Below are positions 11,191 through 22,186 of a stretch of 64,000 nucleotides of DNA, piece by piece (positions within the stretch are counted from its first letter, which is position 1; every line of letters begins with the position of its first letter). Source of the stretch: Miscanthus floridulus. Taxonomy: Eukaryota > Streptophyta > Magnoliopsida > Poales > Poaceae. Location: NCBI RefSeq assembly GCF_019320115.1, contig NC_089588.1, positions 120,835,707-120,899,706 of the forward strand, in the 5' to 3' direction. Made by a program: the position numbers and the translations under genes. A model generated the notes under the pieces. It saw only the letters and a program-made list of their open reading frames with translations. It had not been told where the DNA came from and did not search any database.

Positions 11191-12606
11191 AAAATAGAAA
11201 TAATGCATAAAATCATTAAAATTACGATATTGTTATTAACAACGTTGGTCAGAAAATAACTACATCATAATCATGTCAAAATCTCTTTTTCTCCAATTAA
11301 ATATCACGTTGGTTCAAAATAACTAGAGAATAAACTGTTTCTTTAGCAACGGAAACATGAAAATTCATTATCTATGTTTCAGAAGCATTAAACTTTTCTC
11401 AAATATTCTCTGAAAATTATCCTGTTGGTTCAAATTTTAACAGAGATATTAAACTAGACAAAATTCATCGAAATCTGCTTCTAAAAATTAAATAAAACAA
11501 AAACAAAAAATGTTACTATGCAATTTGGACCAAAATTCTTGGCGCGCTATGCACTGTCGTGGCCTAGCTGTGAAAATCAGCCTGCTCCTGTTCGGCTCTC
11601 TTGCGCGCTGCGCCTTCCTAGGCCACAACCTGGGCCTAGACCAGCAAAGCCGCATGCCGCGCGAGCCCACCAGGGCCAAAAGTTGGCCCATTCGCTGTCA
11701 GTCGTTCATCTGCATTGGACGGTCGAGCACGCGCATCGATCGAACAAAACTCCGACGCACCGACTCTGAGCGCAGCAGTAGCGAGCGACCGAGTGAGAGC
11801 AAGCGGTGATGGCGCCGTCGCCGGCATGCACGCTCCCCAGCGGGTGAGCACGCCGCCATTGAGTGGTCTGGGTGGCGGTGCCCTGATCCCCACGCGGGCT
11901 ACAGTGAGGAGCTTGCGAAACCCTAGATCAGACCCAGTCGCATCTCCTTCTCTTTCTCAGCCTCGTGAGAGACCGAGCGAAGATGAGAGCTCAAGGTGGA
12001 CGAGACGCAGGGGATGGCGGCTCCGCCGTGGCACCCCTCGTCGACGCACACGTGCGGCCCGAGCCGCGCGTGGCATCATTGAGCGGCACCACGGTGGTGC
12101 CCTTTGGCCTGAGCCCGAGGCGGATATCGTGCGCGGCGCTTCTCCCGCCTCGGCGGCTAGGGTTGACTTCCCTCGCGGCGTCCATGCGACGGCCGACGGT
12201 GGAGACGGAGCGGGTGGACCCCAGGTAGGAGCTTGTTCCCCTTGTCCGAATTGCTCTCTTCCCCTTCCTCGTCGCGAGTTAGGGTTAGGGTTTCGTTAGG
12301 GTTCGGATTAACCCGATTCAGTTTTTCTCTCGGTTTTGATTCGAGATCGGTGAGATAAGCCCCTTCCCCTCCCCCCTTCTTCTCTTTTAGATCTTCTTTC
12401 TTTTCTTTTCAGAGTTGAACCGATTTGGGGTTAGGGTTAGGGTTAGGGTTCATCTTCCCCGATGGGTTTGGGTTCGGTTGAACCCTCTGCATTTCTATTT
12501 CTTCCCCTCGATTAGGGTTAGGGTTTCAATCCAAACTGGATCGAACCCTCTGTTACTCTTCGATTTCTTTTCAATTCTCTACCCCATACTAGGTCTACAC
12601 ACTATT
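11191..12606 (-). other. Copia leader region, no gene recognised
   Basis: This lies between the primer-binding site and gag. 11200-11510 is AT-rich. 11540-12300 is GC-rich, with open frames on both strands that match nothing I recognise. On the plus strand, AAACCCTAGATCAGACC near 11918 resembles a plant gene leader. 12427-12450 holds four GGGTTA units. A captured host promoter or 5' region is possible but not shown. Confidence 0.4.
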
Positions 12607-12624
12607 AACCTGCCTCTAATGCCA
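12607..12624 (-). other. Copia primer-binding site (initiator-tRNA-Met type)
   Basis: One base separates this site from the right LTR. On the minus strand it reads TGGCATTAGAGGCAGGTT, which agrees at 15 of 18 positions with the usual plant PBS TGGTATCAGAGCCAGGTT. It marks the right LTR as the 5' LTR. Confidence 0.8.
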
Positions 12625-12625
12625 T

Positions 12626-13064
12626 TGTTGAGAACGCAGTACCTCTGAAACGTAGATCAAGGGGATAAACATCTTTCTTAGATGGAGAAACTGATTCCTC
12701 TACTTCACTCTAGCGTAGTTGCGCCGCAGCCGTGTGGACGCCGGTGTCATGGGAGCTCAGCGCGATGGAGTCCACTGTAGTGGTGGCGATGTAGAGGCAA
12801 TGGTGACGCGAGGTGTCGTGGTCCGATGTTGACGGCAAAGTCAGTGGGTCTTTCCATCGCTGGCAGCACCCTCTTTAGATTGGGTTAGGTTTAGCTGTTG
12901 GTGGGTCACGGTGGCTCAAGTCAACCTCGTAGTTAGAGCCCTGGTCCCCACCTCTCTTTATAGTGTTGTGCGACGGGAGCCCACTAACCTTGGAATGGTT
13001 GGACGCCCCCGATCAGGGCGTGTTGATCCAAGGACCTAATTGGCCGGTGGAGATCAAACTAATA
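12626..13064 (-). repeat. Copia 5' LTR
   Basis: This is a 439-base direct repeat of 7013-7460, beginning TGTTGAGAACGCAG and ending AAACTAATA. A final A-to-T-type change spoils the canonical CA end. Scattered differences from the other LTR, largely transitions, are seen throughout. Confidence 0.92.
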
Positions 13065-14154
13065 GGGCTCAGCCCATCCTCCCCTACCACGCCAGGCGTT
13101 GTGTGGTCACCTGGTCCTCCTCGATGGCGGCAACTCCTCCAACGTGCTGTGGCAGAGCTTCGACCACCCGACGGACACGCTAGTGCCCGAGGCGTGGCTC
13201 GGCGAGGACAAGCTCACCGGCGAGTACTAGACGCCGACGTCGTGGCGCAGCGGCGTCTGGACGGGGCACGTGTTCGCCAACCTACCGGAGGCCGTCAACA
13301 ACGTGCTCTTCAACCAGACGTATGTCGAGACGTCAGCGTACCTGCGGCGTCAACAGCGTGCTCTACGACAACACGACCATCACGCGCATGGTGCTGGACC
13401 TCACCTACCAGACGAAGCAATTCATTTGGGTCCTCGGCAACCAGAGCTGGCATTTCTTCTGTGCCGCGCCCACCGTCCGGTGCGACGTCTATGCGCTCTG
13501 TGGCGCCTTCGACATCTACGACCAGAGGAGCCAGTAGCCGTGCCAGTGCCCGCCCGGGTTCGCTCCGGTAGCGGACCGGGTCTGGGGCCTCAGCGACTAG
13601 AGCGTCGGGTGCCACCGAAGCCTACCGCTGCAGTGCGGGGGCAACGGGTCAATGGACGGCTTCCTAGAGCTGCCGAGAACGAAGCTCCCTAACGATTCGC
13701 TCTCCGTGGCAGGCGCCGCCCAGAGCGAAGCAGAGTGCGAGTTGGCTTGTCTAAACAACTGCTCCTGCCAGGCCTACACATTCTCTGGCGGTGGTTGCAC
13801 TGTCTGGCACGACGGATTCCGCAACCTTGAGCAACTGTTTCGAGATGCCGAGGGCGGGGGCGGGGTGGGGCGGGGGTTCGTCGTCGTCGAGCCTGTACCT
13901 CGGGCCGTTGGAATCTAAATTGCAGCATCTGCGCGGCGCGAAGGGGAAGAAGAACAGGCAAATTGCAGCATCGTTTTGGCACGCCCTTGGCATCTTCTCT
14001 ATTACCAGTACTAGTAGTATTTCTGGCGGGCTTGACGATCCCATCAAATGAGCATTCAAGTTTTGACACCGAAGCCACCATGCTTTGTCACACTACTAGA
14101 GAACAGACTTTAGAACGATGTCCTAATTTGGCATTAGCCTCGGCATTTTTTGCC

Positions 14155-14365
14155 CCTGGGACTAAAGGTTCCTGCCCAACGGTCATCCGCGGGGCAGGGA
14201 TCTTTAGTCCCAGCTGGTATTATCAACCGGGACTAAAGGAACCTTTAGTCCCGGTTGGTAATACCAGCCGGGACTAAAGCTTTTAGTCCCGGTTTGGGTG
14301 ATGCCCTAGGAATAAAGAGTAATCTTTAGTCCCGGTTTGGCCCCCTAACCGGGACTAATTATCCC
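14155..14365. repeat. Left subterminal repeats of the composite CACTA
   Basis: About eight copies of CTTTAGTCCCGG(T/C)TGGT and its complement ACCAACCGGGACTAAAG, mostly as inverted pairs around TAATACC-type loops. They end at CCCGGCCTATAGACC, which resembles the TATA region of the internal clusters (CCCGGCCTATATATATCG). Confidence 0.85.
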
Positions 14366-15038
14366 GGCCTATAGACCAGCTCATTTCTTCCTTCCCGAGC
14401 CCGAGCCATTCCATTCAAACTCATTGCCTCTGTTCTTCAGCTTGCTGTTGTTCTTGCTCTCTCCCCCTCTATTGGTGTTGCTCTTCAATTTTGGAGGTAA
14501 CAAACTTAATCCTCTTATGTTTTATCAGTAGCTTATCTCATTTTGCGATGTAGATGCATGTGTAACTTTATATGTTGGACTTTATTATGATTTTATGTCA
14601 TTTTTAGCTCAAAATCACATGATGATTTGCATATATGTTTGGATAAACAAAAGTTAAATTAGTTCATCAAAATCACTTGATAGTTTAGTATTGCTAGTAT
14701 ATGTAGTACATTTCATGGTTTAGTTAGATAAATAAATATTTTTATTTTTTTTAATATATTACTTTAGAAATGAGAAATTTACAATAGTTTGCAAAAATAA
14801 GTATAGAAAGTAACTTGATATGGTGGATTTGATTATGATTTCTATGTCATTTTTTAGCTCAAAATCACATGATGATTTACAATAGTAAAATCACTTGATA
14901 GTTTGGTATTTTACTATTATACATAGTACATATTTCATGGTTTAGTTAGATAAATAAATAATTTTAGTTTTGTTTAAATATATTATTTTAGAAAATGTGA
15001 AATTTACACTAGTTTGCAAAAATAAGTATAGAAAGTAG
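14366..15038 (+). promoter_or_regulatory. Leader exon and intron before the GRF/tnp2 genes
   Basis: A pyrimidine-rich leader (about 14375-14496) ends at a good donor, GGAG|GTAACA. The intron (14497-15038) ends AAGTAG immediately before the ATG of the GRF ORF at 15039. Inside the intron a roughly 240-base segment (beginning TTTATTATGATTTTATGTCA near 14580) is repeated in tandem at about 14825, including the GTTTGCAAAAATAAGTATAG block. The left breakpoint of the 13.6-kb duplication falls at 14910, inside this intron, so the second gene set lacks this promoter and leader. Confidence 0.55.
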
Positions 15039-15561
15039 ATGACAACTGGTACCGGATCCTCGGCCTCTCGTTCGGTTGCGAAACGACTAAGGCCAGAACT
15101 CCCTCTCATTATCTGCGGCAAGTGTAAGCAGAAGATTGTGATGGAGTACCGAGTCAAGAGACAGGGACCCATCAAGGGTCGTGTTTTCTACAAGTGTCCG
15201 GATCATGATGTGAGTTTCTTACGCATTTGATTATTATGACTAATTGACCTGCTTTTCTTGAATATTTTTGACTAAATATTTTTTGGCTTTAATTTTAGTG
15301 GGAGGGCAATGGATGCGATGGTTGGTACTGGGAGAAAGATTATGCTACATACGTGCAGAATTCAGGGTGCAGCTTGAGGTAGCGGCTGCTGATGATGAGG
15401 CAGTGAGCCAGCAGGAGAAGCTTATTGATATTCAACAGACGAATGATTTGTCTGTTTTAGTTGCGTACGGTCACGAAATAATTATGTTACTGAAGTGCAT
15501 TGTAGTTTTAGTTTGTTTAGTGATAGTTGGGATTGCTTACGTTGTAGCCAGGCTTAGTTAA
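15039..15561 (+). CDS. GRF-type zinc-finger, membrane-tail protein, copy 1
   Basis: Two exons: 15039-15209 and 15299-15561 (donor GAT|GTGAGT, acceptor TTTTAG|TGG). Residues 22-80 form a GRF-type zinc finger: ICGKCKQK, then FYKCPDHD, then GNGCDGWYWEKDY across the intron. A middle acidic stretch is followed by a hydrophobic C-terminal segment (IIMLLKCIVVLVCLVIVGI), probably a membrane anchor. GRF fingers bind single-stranded nucleic acid in better-known proteins; no function is known for this short plant type. Near 15369 this copy has one base more than copy 2 (GTGCAGCTTGAGG against GTGCACTTGAGG), which shifts the frame after the finger. It lies about 90 bases before tnp2 and may belong to the same transcript. 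Confidence 0.65.
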
Positions 15562-15652
15562 TTAATCAACCATGTGTAGTGTCATCTATGTTGTGTAATA
15601 AAATACTTAATTATGTTCAAGGTTTTCATAATTTGTCGTGTAATGCAGATTA

Positions 15653-18600
15653 TGTCACGCCATTGGATGTACAATGCCGATCGCCGCTCCTAAGACTTTA
15701 TTGAGGGCGTGCACTATTTCTTAGGTGTGGCCTGAGGCAAATAAGCGGGATGGTTTCATGTGCTGTCCATGTGCCCTATGTAAGAATTTAAAGGAATATT
15801 CAAGCTCAATGAGTCTTCATTCACATTTGCTTAAGTCAGGTTTCATGTCAAACTATATATGTTGGACTAAGCATGGAGAAAGCGGGGTCATGATGGAAGA
15901 AGGTGAAGGAGAAGATTTAGACATTGATGACATTATTGCTTAGTATGGTGCCTTTGATGATACTACAATGGGGGGAGATGAAGAAGAGGTAGCGGTAGAA
16001 GATGATCTCGGTGATGCTCTTGGCGATGCCATTCGTGATGCACAACAAGAATGCGAAAGTGAAAAAGAGAAAGTTAAGTTCGAGCGCATGCTTGAGGATC
16101 ATAGGAAGTTGCTATACCCGACGGCCGAAGAGGGGCAAAAAAAGCTAGGTACAACACTGGAATTGCTACAGTGGAAGGCAAAGAATGGTGTATCCGATAA
16201 GGCATTTGGGAATTTATTGAACCTCATAAAGAAGATGCTTCCGAAGCCAAATGAATTGCCCACCACTACGTACGAAGCAAAAAAGGTTGTCTGCCCTTTG
16301 GGATTAAAAATCCTAGAAGATACATGCATGTCCTAATGACTGCATCCTCTACCATGGCAATGAATACGAGAATTTAGGATGAATGCCCGGTATGTAAAGC
16401 ATCGCGGTATAAGATCAGGCGCGATGATCCTGGTGACGTCGAGGGTGAACAACAGTCCTAGAAAGAAAATCCCTACCAAGGTTATGTGGTATGCTCCTAT
16501 AATACCACGCTTAAAACGTTTGTTCAGAAATAAAGACCATAGCAAAGTTGTTGCGGTGGCATAAAGAAGACCGTAAGGTAGACAATATGCTGAAGACACC
16601 TAGCTGATGGGTCCCAGTGGAGAGCGATAGACAGGGAATTTCCAGAGTTTGCAAATGAGGCTAGAAACTTAAGGTTCGCCTTAAGTACAGATGGTATGAA
16701 TCCTTTTGGGGAGCAGAGCACTAGTCATAGCACTTAGGCCAGTTACTCTATGTATCTACAACCTTCCTTCCATGGTTATGCATGAAGCGGAAGTTCATTA
16801 TGATGCCGATCCTCATCCAAGGTCCAAGGCAACCTGGCAACGACATTGATGTCTATCTGAAGCCATTAGTTGAAGAACTTCTAGTTTTATGGAACAAACC
16901 AGGTGTACGTGTCTGGGATGAGTACAAACAAGAACACTTTGACCTACGAGCAATGTTGTTCGTAACAATCAATGATTGGCCTGCTTTAAGTAATCTTTTA
17001 GGTCAGACAAACAAAGGATATAATGCATGCACACATTGTTTTGATGACCTTGACAGTATATATTTGAAAAGATGTCGAAAGGTCTTGTACCTTGGCCATC
17101 ATCGATTCCTTCCTTTGAATCACCAAGTAAGAAAGAAAGGGAAGCATTTTAAAGGTAAGCCTAGACCACTGGAAGAAGCCTCATAACTGAACCGGGGAAG
17201 ATGTACTCGCAATGGTCAAGGATGTGAAAGTAGTATTTGGAAAGGGACAAGGCAGTGAATCTATTCCCAAAGATGCTAAGGGACACGCACCCATGTGGAA
17301 GAAGAAGTCCATCTTTTGGGAGCTACCCTATTGGCAAGTCCTAGAGGTCCGCAACGCAATCGACGTGATGCACCTGACAAAGAATCTTTGTGTGAACCTG
17401 TTAGGATTCATGGGTGTGTACGGGAAGCCAAAGGATTCACTTGAAGCACGCCAGGACTTGCAGGGCATGAAAGAACGAGACAACCTTCATCCAGAGAAGA
17501 CAGATGATGGACGTCATTACTTAAGTCCTGCTAGCTACACGCTTAGCAAAGAAGAGAGGGACATCATGTTCGAATGTCTAAGCAGCATCAAGGTCCCATC
17601 GGGATTCTCCTCCAATATAAAGGGTATAATAAATGTGTCAGAGAAGAAATTCCTAAACTTAAAGTCCCACGACTGCCATGTGCTTATGACGCAATTGCTT
17701 CCAGTTGCTTTAAGAGGAATTCTACCTCCACATGTACGTCTAGCCACCGTGAAGCTATGTGCATTCCTCAATGCAATTTCTCAGAAGGCAATCAATCCAG
17801 TGGAACTAGCTACTCTATAGAATGATGTGGTTCAATGTCTTGTCAGCTTTGAGTTGGTGTTCCCTCCATCCTTCTTTAATATCATGACACACCTCCTAGT
17901 TCATTTGGTGAAGGAGATTAGTATTCTTGGACCTATGTTCTTACATAACATGTTCCCCTTCGAGAGGTTTATGGGAGTCTTAAAGAAATATGTGAAAGTT
18001 CATTCTAATCCTGAAGGAAGCATCGCCCAGGGCTATGGAACACAGGAGGTCATTGAGTTCTATGTTGACTTTATTCCTGACCTTGCCCCGATTGGCGTTC
18101 CCGAATCACGACACGAGGGGAGACTCAGTGGTAAAGGAACTTTAGGGAAGAAAACATATATTGGCATGGAAGACGATTATTTTAATAAAGCACACTACAC
18201 AGTTCTTCAGAACTTGTCATTGGTGCATCCGTACATCGAGATACATAAGGAGTTCTTACGATCCAAGTTTCCAAGGAAGACTAAAGCTTGGATTAGGCGT
18301 CAGCACATGGAAAGTTTTAGTGGTTGGTTGTGAAAAGAATGTCAAGGCGATTACAATATTGATGAGCAACTGTATTTATTGGCTAGGCAACCATCGTGGC
18401 ATATCCTCATGTACCAAGGGTACGAGATAAATGGGAATACATTTTACGCAGTTGCCCAAGATAAAAGGAGCACCAATCAAAATAGTGGTGTTCGCATAGA
18501 TGGCACAGATCCAAATAGGAATATACAAACATATTATGGCCGCATAGAAGAGATATGGGAACTAGACTACGCACCTAATTTTAAAGTCCCTTTGTTTCCG

Positions 18601-19022
18601 GTGCCAATGGGTGAAGCTGACCGGAGGAGGGGTAATAGTCGACAAAGAGTATGGAATGACAACAGTGGACCTCAACAATATTGGGTACAAAGACGAACCA
18701 TTCGTCCTTGCTGCCGATGTGAGTCAGGTGTTCTATGTGAAAGACATGTCTACAAAATCAAAGAGAGGAAAAAACGAAGACATCAACTCAATGATCAATG
18801 AGCCAAAGCTGCCACATAGTTCTTTCTAGGAAAATAAATATAGTGGGAATTGAAGACAAGTCAGACATGTTAGAAGATTATGAAAGAAATGTCCAAATTC
18901 CACCCTTCATAGTGAATAAAGATCCAAGCATCATGTTAAATGATGAAGACACTCCATGGTTACGACAAGATCATAACCAAGGGTCATACGTCAAGAAGAA
19001 ATTCACTGTTGTGCCCGCATGA
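15653..19022 (+). pseudogene. tnp2-type CACTA transposase, copy 1 (broken)
   Basis: This is the DDE-type enzyme that cuts and moves CACTA elements. Domains in order: transposase-associated domain (MSRHWMYNADR, CCPCALCKN, about 15653-15880); tnp2 core with ALSTDGMNPFGEQS (about 16690), GPRQPGNDIDVYLKPLVEEL (about 16825), INDWPALSNL and ACTHCFDDLD (about 17000), ELPYWQVLEVRNAIDVMHL (about 17330); DUF4218-like part with FPPSFFNIMTHLLVHLV (about 17870); DUF4216-like part with WELDYAPNFKVPLF (about 18560). In-frame stops: TAA 15691, TAG 15941, TAG 17818, TGA 18331. Copy 1 also has several one-base insertions relative to copy 2 between 15720 and 18830, so it is shifted in several places. Confidence 0.88.
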
Positions 19023-20702
19023 TACAACGATGCATGTTTAATATATTATGTTTTAGAGACGGATATTATGTAATATGTTATGACTTCACATTGTAATATG
19101 TTTAATATATGTTTCAAATTTCACAAGTGTGTGACATAGTTTCAGAAAGTCTATATGAGATTCAAGAATTTGTGACTAGTGTTTGATAAAACTTTCTCAA
19201 ATGGGAAAATGAGCTATGTAACAATTGTAGATCTTGCTGAGATGATCAAACTTGGTATTCAGAGTTTTTTCATCTGAGGTCATTTAGTGTCTCATTTGAG
19301 CAAGTTTGACCAAGTCAAATTTGGTCAAATAAAAAAATAACACTTTGACTCTAGTATTATGAACTCTAAATGACTTCAAATTGAAAAGTTTTGAATACCA
19401 AGTTTGTTAAACTCATCATGATCTACAATTGTTGTTTTGGTCAACTTTCCATTTGAGAAAGTTTGGACGGTTCAAATTTGTGGATTTTTAAATTTCGACG
19501 CCTACAAACTAGTTTTTGGAACCCTAGATTGTCTCAAATTGAAAAGTTTTGAATCCCAAGTTTGTTCAGCTCATCAAGATCTACAATCCTTATATAGGCC
19601 ATTTTTCATTTGAGAAAGTTTGAACAAAATGTAGTTCAAATTTCACAAGTGTGTGACATAGTTTTAGAAAGTCTATATGAGATTCAAGAATTTGTGACTA
19701 GTGTTTGATAAAACTTTCTCAAATGGGAAAATGAGCTATGTAACAATTGTAGATCTTGCTGAGATGATCAAATTTGGTATTCAGAGATTTTTCATCTGAG
19801 GTCATTTAGTGTCTCATTTGAGCAAGTTTGACCAAGTCAAATTTGGTCAAATGAAAAAACAACACTTTGACTCTAGTATTATGAACTCTAAATGACTTCA
19901 AATTGAACAGTTTTGAATACCAAGTTTGTTAAACTCATCAAGATCTACAATTGTTGTTTTGGTCAACTTTCCATTTGAGATAGTTTGGATGGTTCAAATT
20001 TGTGATTTTTAAATTTCGACGCTTACAAACTAGTTTTCGGAACCCAAGATTGTCTCAAATTGAAAAGTTTTGAATACCAAGTTTGTTCAGCTCAGCAATA
20101 TATACAATTGTTGTTTTGGTCAACTTTCCATTTGAGAAAGTTTAGACGGTTCAAATTTGTGATTTTTAAATTTCGACGCCTACAAACTAGTTTTCGAAAC
20201 CCTAGATTGTCTCAAATTGAAAAGTTTTGAATATTAAGTTTGTTCAACTCATCAAGATCTACAATCCTTATATAGGCTATTTTTTCATTTGAAAAAGTTG
20301 TAGAACAAAAATACTATATTTTCTTTATTTTTATAGGTTCAGCAAAAATTTCCTGTCATTTTGGTCAAAAACCGAGAAAAAATTGAAACATTGACGTTAC
20401 AATAATGTGATAATAAATTTCCTATCGAATAATATTAGTTTTATTAATTTTAAGTTACAAATATATTTTTGCATTAACAAAATACTTAGTATTAGTAACA
20501 TTTATATTCTATATTCGTAAAAGAAATTAAAAACTTTAGGTTACAAAATTTTCCTATTTACAATAAATAATTAGTTAATCAATAGTATTTTTTAAAATAA
20601 ATATTGCAAAGTATTGAAGTTGCTATAGAATTAATTGATTAACCTAGTATTAAACAAGGAGAACAAAATCAAAATCCCAGGCCTTTCCAATTACTCTGGC
20701 GG
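19023..20702. repeat. Non-coding region with about 520-bp and 155-bp tandem repeats
   Basis: No gene is visible. A block starting CAAATTTCACAAGTGTGTGA (19117) recurs at 19637 with the same internal order: ACTTTCTCAAATGGG, GTAGATCTTGCTGAGATG, TTTGACCAAGTCAAATTTGG. A shorter block, GACGCCTACAAACTAGTTTT plus AAATTGAAAAGTTTTGAATA, recurs near 19497, 20019 and 20174. The last 400 bases are AT-rich without clear structure. Confidence 0.8.
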
Positions 20703-20970
20703 GCTGCCAAAATTTTCAGGCCTTCAGTTCCGGCCCAGGTTAGGAACCGGGACTAAAGGGTGGGCGGCAATTATGGCCAAAAATACCTTTAGTCCCGGCT
20801 GGTAACACCAACCGGGACTAAAGCTCCTTTAGAACCGGCTGGTAAGCTGAGCCGGGACTAAAGGGTTGGACCTTTCGTCCCGGTTCGGCTTACCAGCCGG
20901 GACCAAATGGCGTTTAGTTCCGGCTGGTGTTACCAGCCGGGACTAAAGGGTCCCAGCCTATATATATCGA
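20703..20970 (+). promoter_or_regulatory. Internal TTTAGTCCCGG cluster with TATA box, upstream of TNP1 copy 1
   Basis: About ten CTTTAGTCCCGGCTGGT-type repeats in both orientations end at CCCAGCCTATATATATCGAAC. The TATATATA at 20959-20966 is a plausible core promoter for the TNP1 gene. The arrangement copies the left end of the element but lacks a CACTA terminus. If the TNP1-like protein binds these repeats, as TNPA does in En/Spm, it could act on its own promoter; this is inference. Confidence 0.6.
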
Positions 20971-22186
20971 ACGGTTCCTGTTCTGTTCATCTTCTACTTT
21001 TCGATCTACACGTCGCCGCCGCCATCTTCGATCTCGCCTCCGTCGCCGGCCTAGCCCCGCCCGGCCGTCGAGCCCGTCTCTGCCGCGCCGCCATTGTCGT
21101 CTACCCCCGCCCGGCCGCGCCATCCGCCGTCTCTCCGCCACCGCACCCGAGCCACCCTCCGTTGCCGACCGCTTCCTGCCCGGCCTCATCGTCGAGCCCC
21201 GCCCGGCGGCCGTCGAGCTCGTCTGCCGCGCCGTGCCGTCGTCGTCCTCGCGCGAGGTGCTCAGCTCGGCCCCATGGCCGGCCAGCACGCCCTGCCCGGC
21301 CCGCCCATCCGCCCCAGCTAGCCTTAGCTAGCTGCTGATCTCGGCCATATTTTTTAGATTGTTTTATATATATATGTTAGATTAAAATGTATGTTAAATT
21401 TAATTACTAGTTTATTTAGATAGTTTTTTAGATAGTTTTTGATATATATGTTAGATTAAAATGTATTAAAATTTAATTAGTAGTTTATTGTTAGTTTTTT
21501 AGATAGTTTTTGATATATGTTAGATTTAAATGTATTAAAATTTAATTAGTACTTTATTTAGATAGTTTTTTTAGATAGTTTTTTATTATAGTTTTTTATA
21601 TATTTAGTAATTATTATTCTATCTCTCTCTATATATGTGTTAGATTTAATTTTGATTTAGTAATTCTATCTATGTATATATGTTAGGTTTAATTAGATTT
21701 AGTAATTAATTCTATCTAGATATATGCGTGTTATTATATTTAATTGGATTTAGTAATTATATTCTATCTCTCTATATATATGTTAGATTCTATATGTATA
21801 CATATGTACTTAATTATTTCTATGTGTATATATACATGTACTTATTTCCATGTGTTGAGAGAGAGAAAATTGTATCTAGAGAGACATTCTATGTGTTATC
21901 ACATGCATATCTAGAGATATATACATATGCACTAATTTCTATGTGTTGAGAGAGAGAGAGAAAATTATATCATTCTATGTGTATATATACATGTACTTAT
22001 TTCCATGTTTTTGGATCGAAAGTGTTTTTGATTCGATTCCAAAGCCTATACCTTATTATTGTTTATCCTTATGAAATATTATGTGTTATTATATTTAATT
22101 GGATTTAGTAATTCTATATGTGTTATCACATGTACTTATGTTATGTGCCATAGTAATTCTATCTATGTGTTATCTTGAAGATACAA
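20971..22186 (+). other. GC-rich leader and AT-rich repeat-filled intron of TNP1 copy 1
   Basis: 20995-21325 is very GC-rich (GCCGCGCC, CCCGCCCGG runs) with open frames on both strands that look compositional. 21340-22000 is AT-rich, with degenerate repeats of TTAGATAGTTTTTGATATAT, TAGTAATTCTATCTAT and GAGAGAGAGAAAATTGTATC. The real TNP1 ATG follows at 22187. Confidence 0.5.

Larger units (their letters stand above)
7013..13064 (-). mobile_element. Copia-type LTR retrotransposon, minus orientation, internally deleted
   Basis: Two direct LTRs (7013-7460 and 12626-13064) bound the element, starting TGTTRAGAACRCAG and ending about CAAACTAAYA. The 5-bp target duplication is GGGCT at 7008-7012 and GGGCT at 13065-13069. 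A primer-binding site lies beside the right LTR and a polypurine tract beside the left LTR, so transcription runs right to left. The domain order gag, integrase, reverse transcriptase, RNase H defines Copia. By eye the LTRs differ at about one site in ten, which means an old insertion. The polyprotein is broken by stops and lacks the zinc knuckle and protease. Confidence 0.95.
6681..13955 (+). pseudogene. S-domain (G-type lectin) receptor-like gene, truncated and split by a Copia element
   Basis: Such proteins sit in the plasma membrane with extracellular lectin, S-locus and PAN domains and usually a cytoplasmic kinase. 6681-7012 reads as a hydrophobic signal-like segment ending AGLAGAVAAKDTVSA, then a B-lectin start with QGKFELGLFSPG and FGIWYKNVPVQTVIWVGNR. 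After the retrotransposon, the frame resumes at 13070 with WQSFDHPTDTLVPE, then GVWTG.VFANLPEAVNN, CDVYALCGAF, CQCPPGFAPV, and the PAN-like CELACLNNCSCQAYTF and CTVWHDGFRN near 13730-13830. Breaks include in-frame stops (near 13228, 13536 and 13599), frameshifts, and an apparent loss of about 25 codons before GVWTG. No transmembrane or kinase part follows. A CACTA terminus begins at 14091. Confidence 0.85.

Noticed and set aside
11636..12299. Overlapping long frames on both strands in the Copia leader
   Set aside because: The composition is GC-rich and no start, domain or splice pattern is convincing. It is kept only as an unassigned leader.
20907..21338. 143- and 134-codon Arg/Pro/Ser-rich ORFs, and copies at 34496
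   Set aside because: GC-rich leader sequence downstream of the TATA box, open in several frames. The equivalent region at 25700 is shorter and diverged, so there is no conserved protein.
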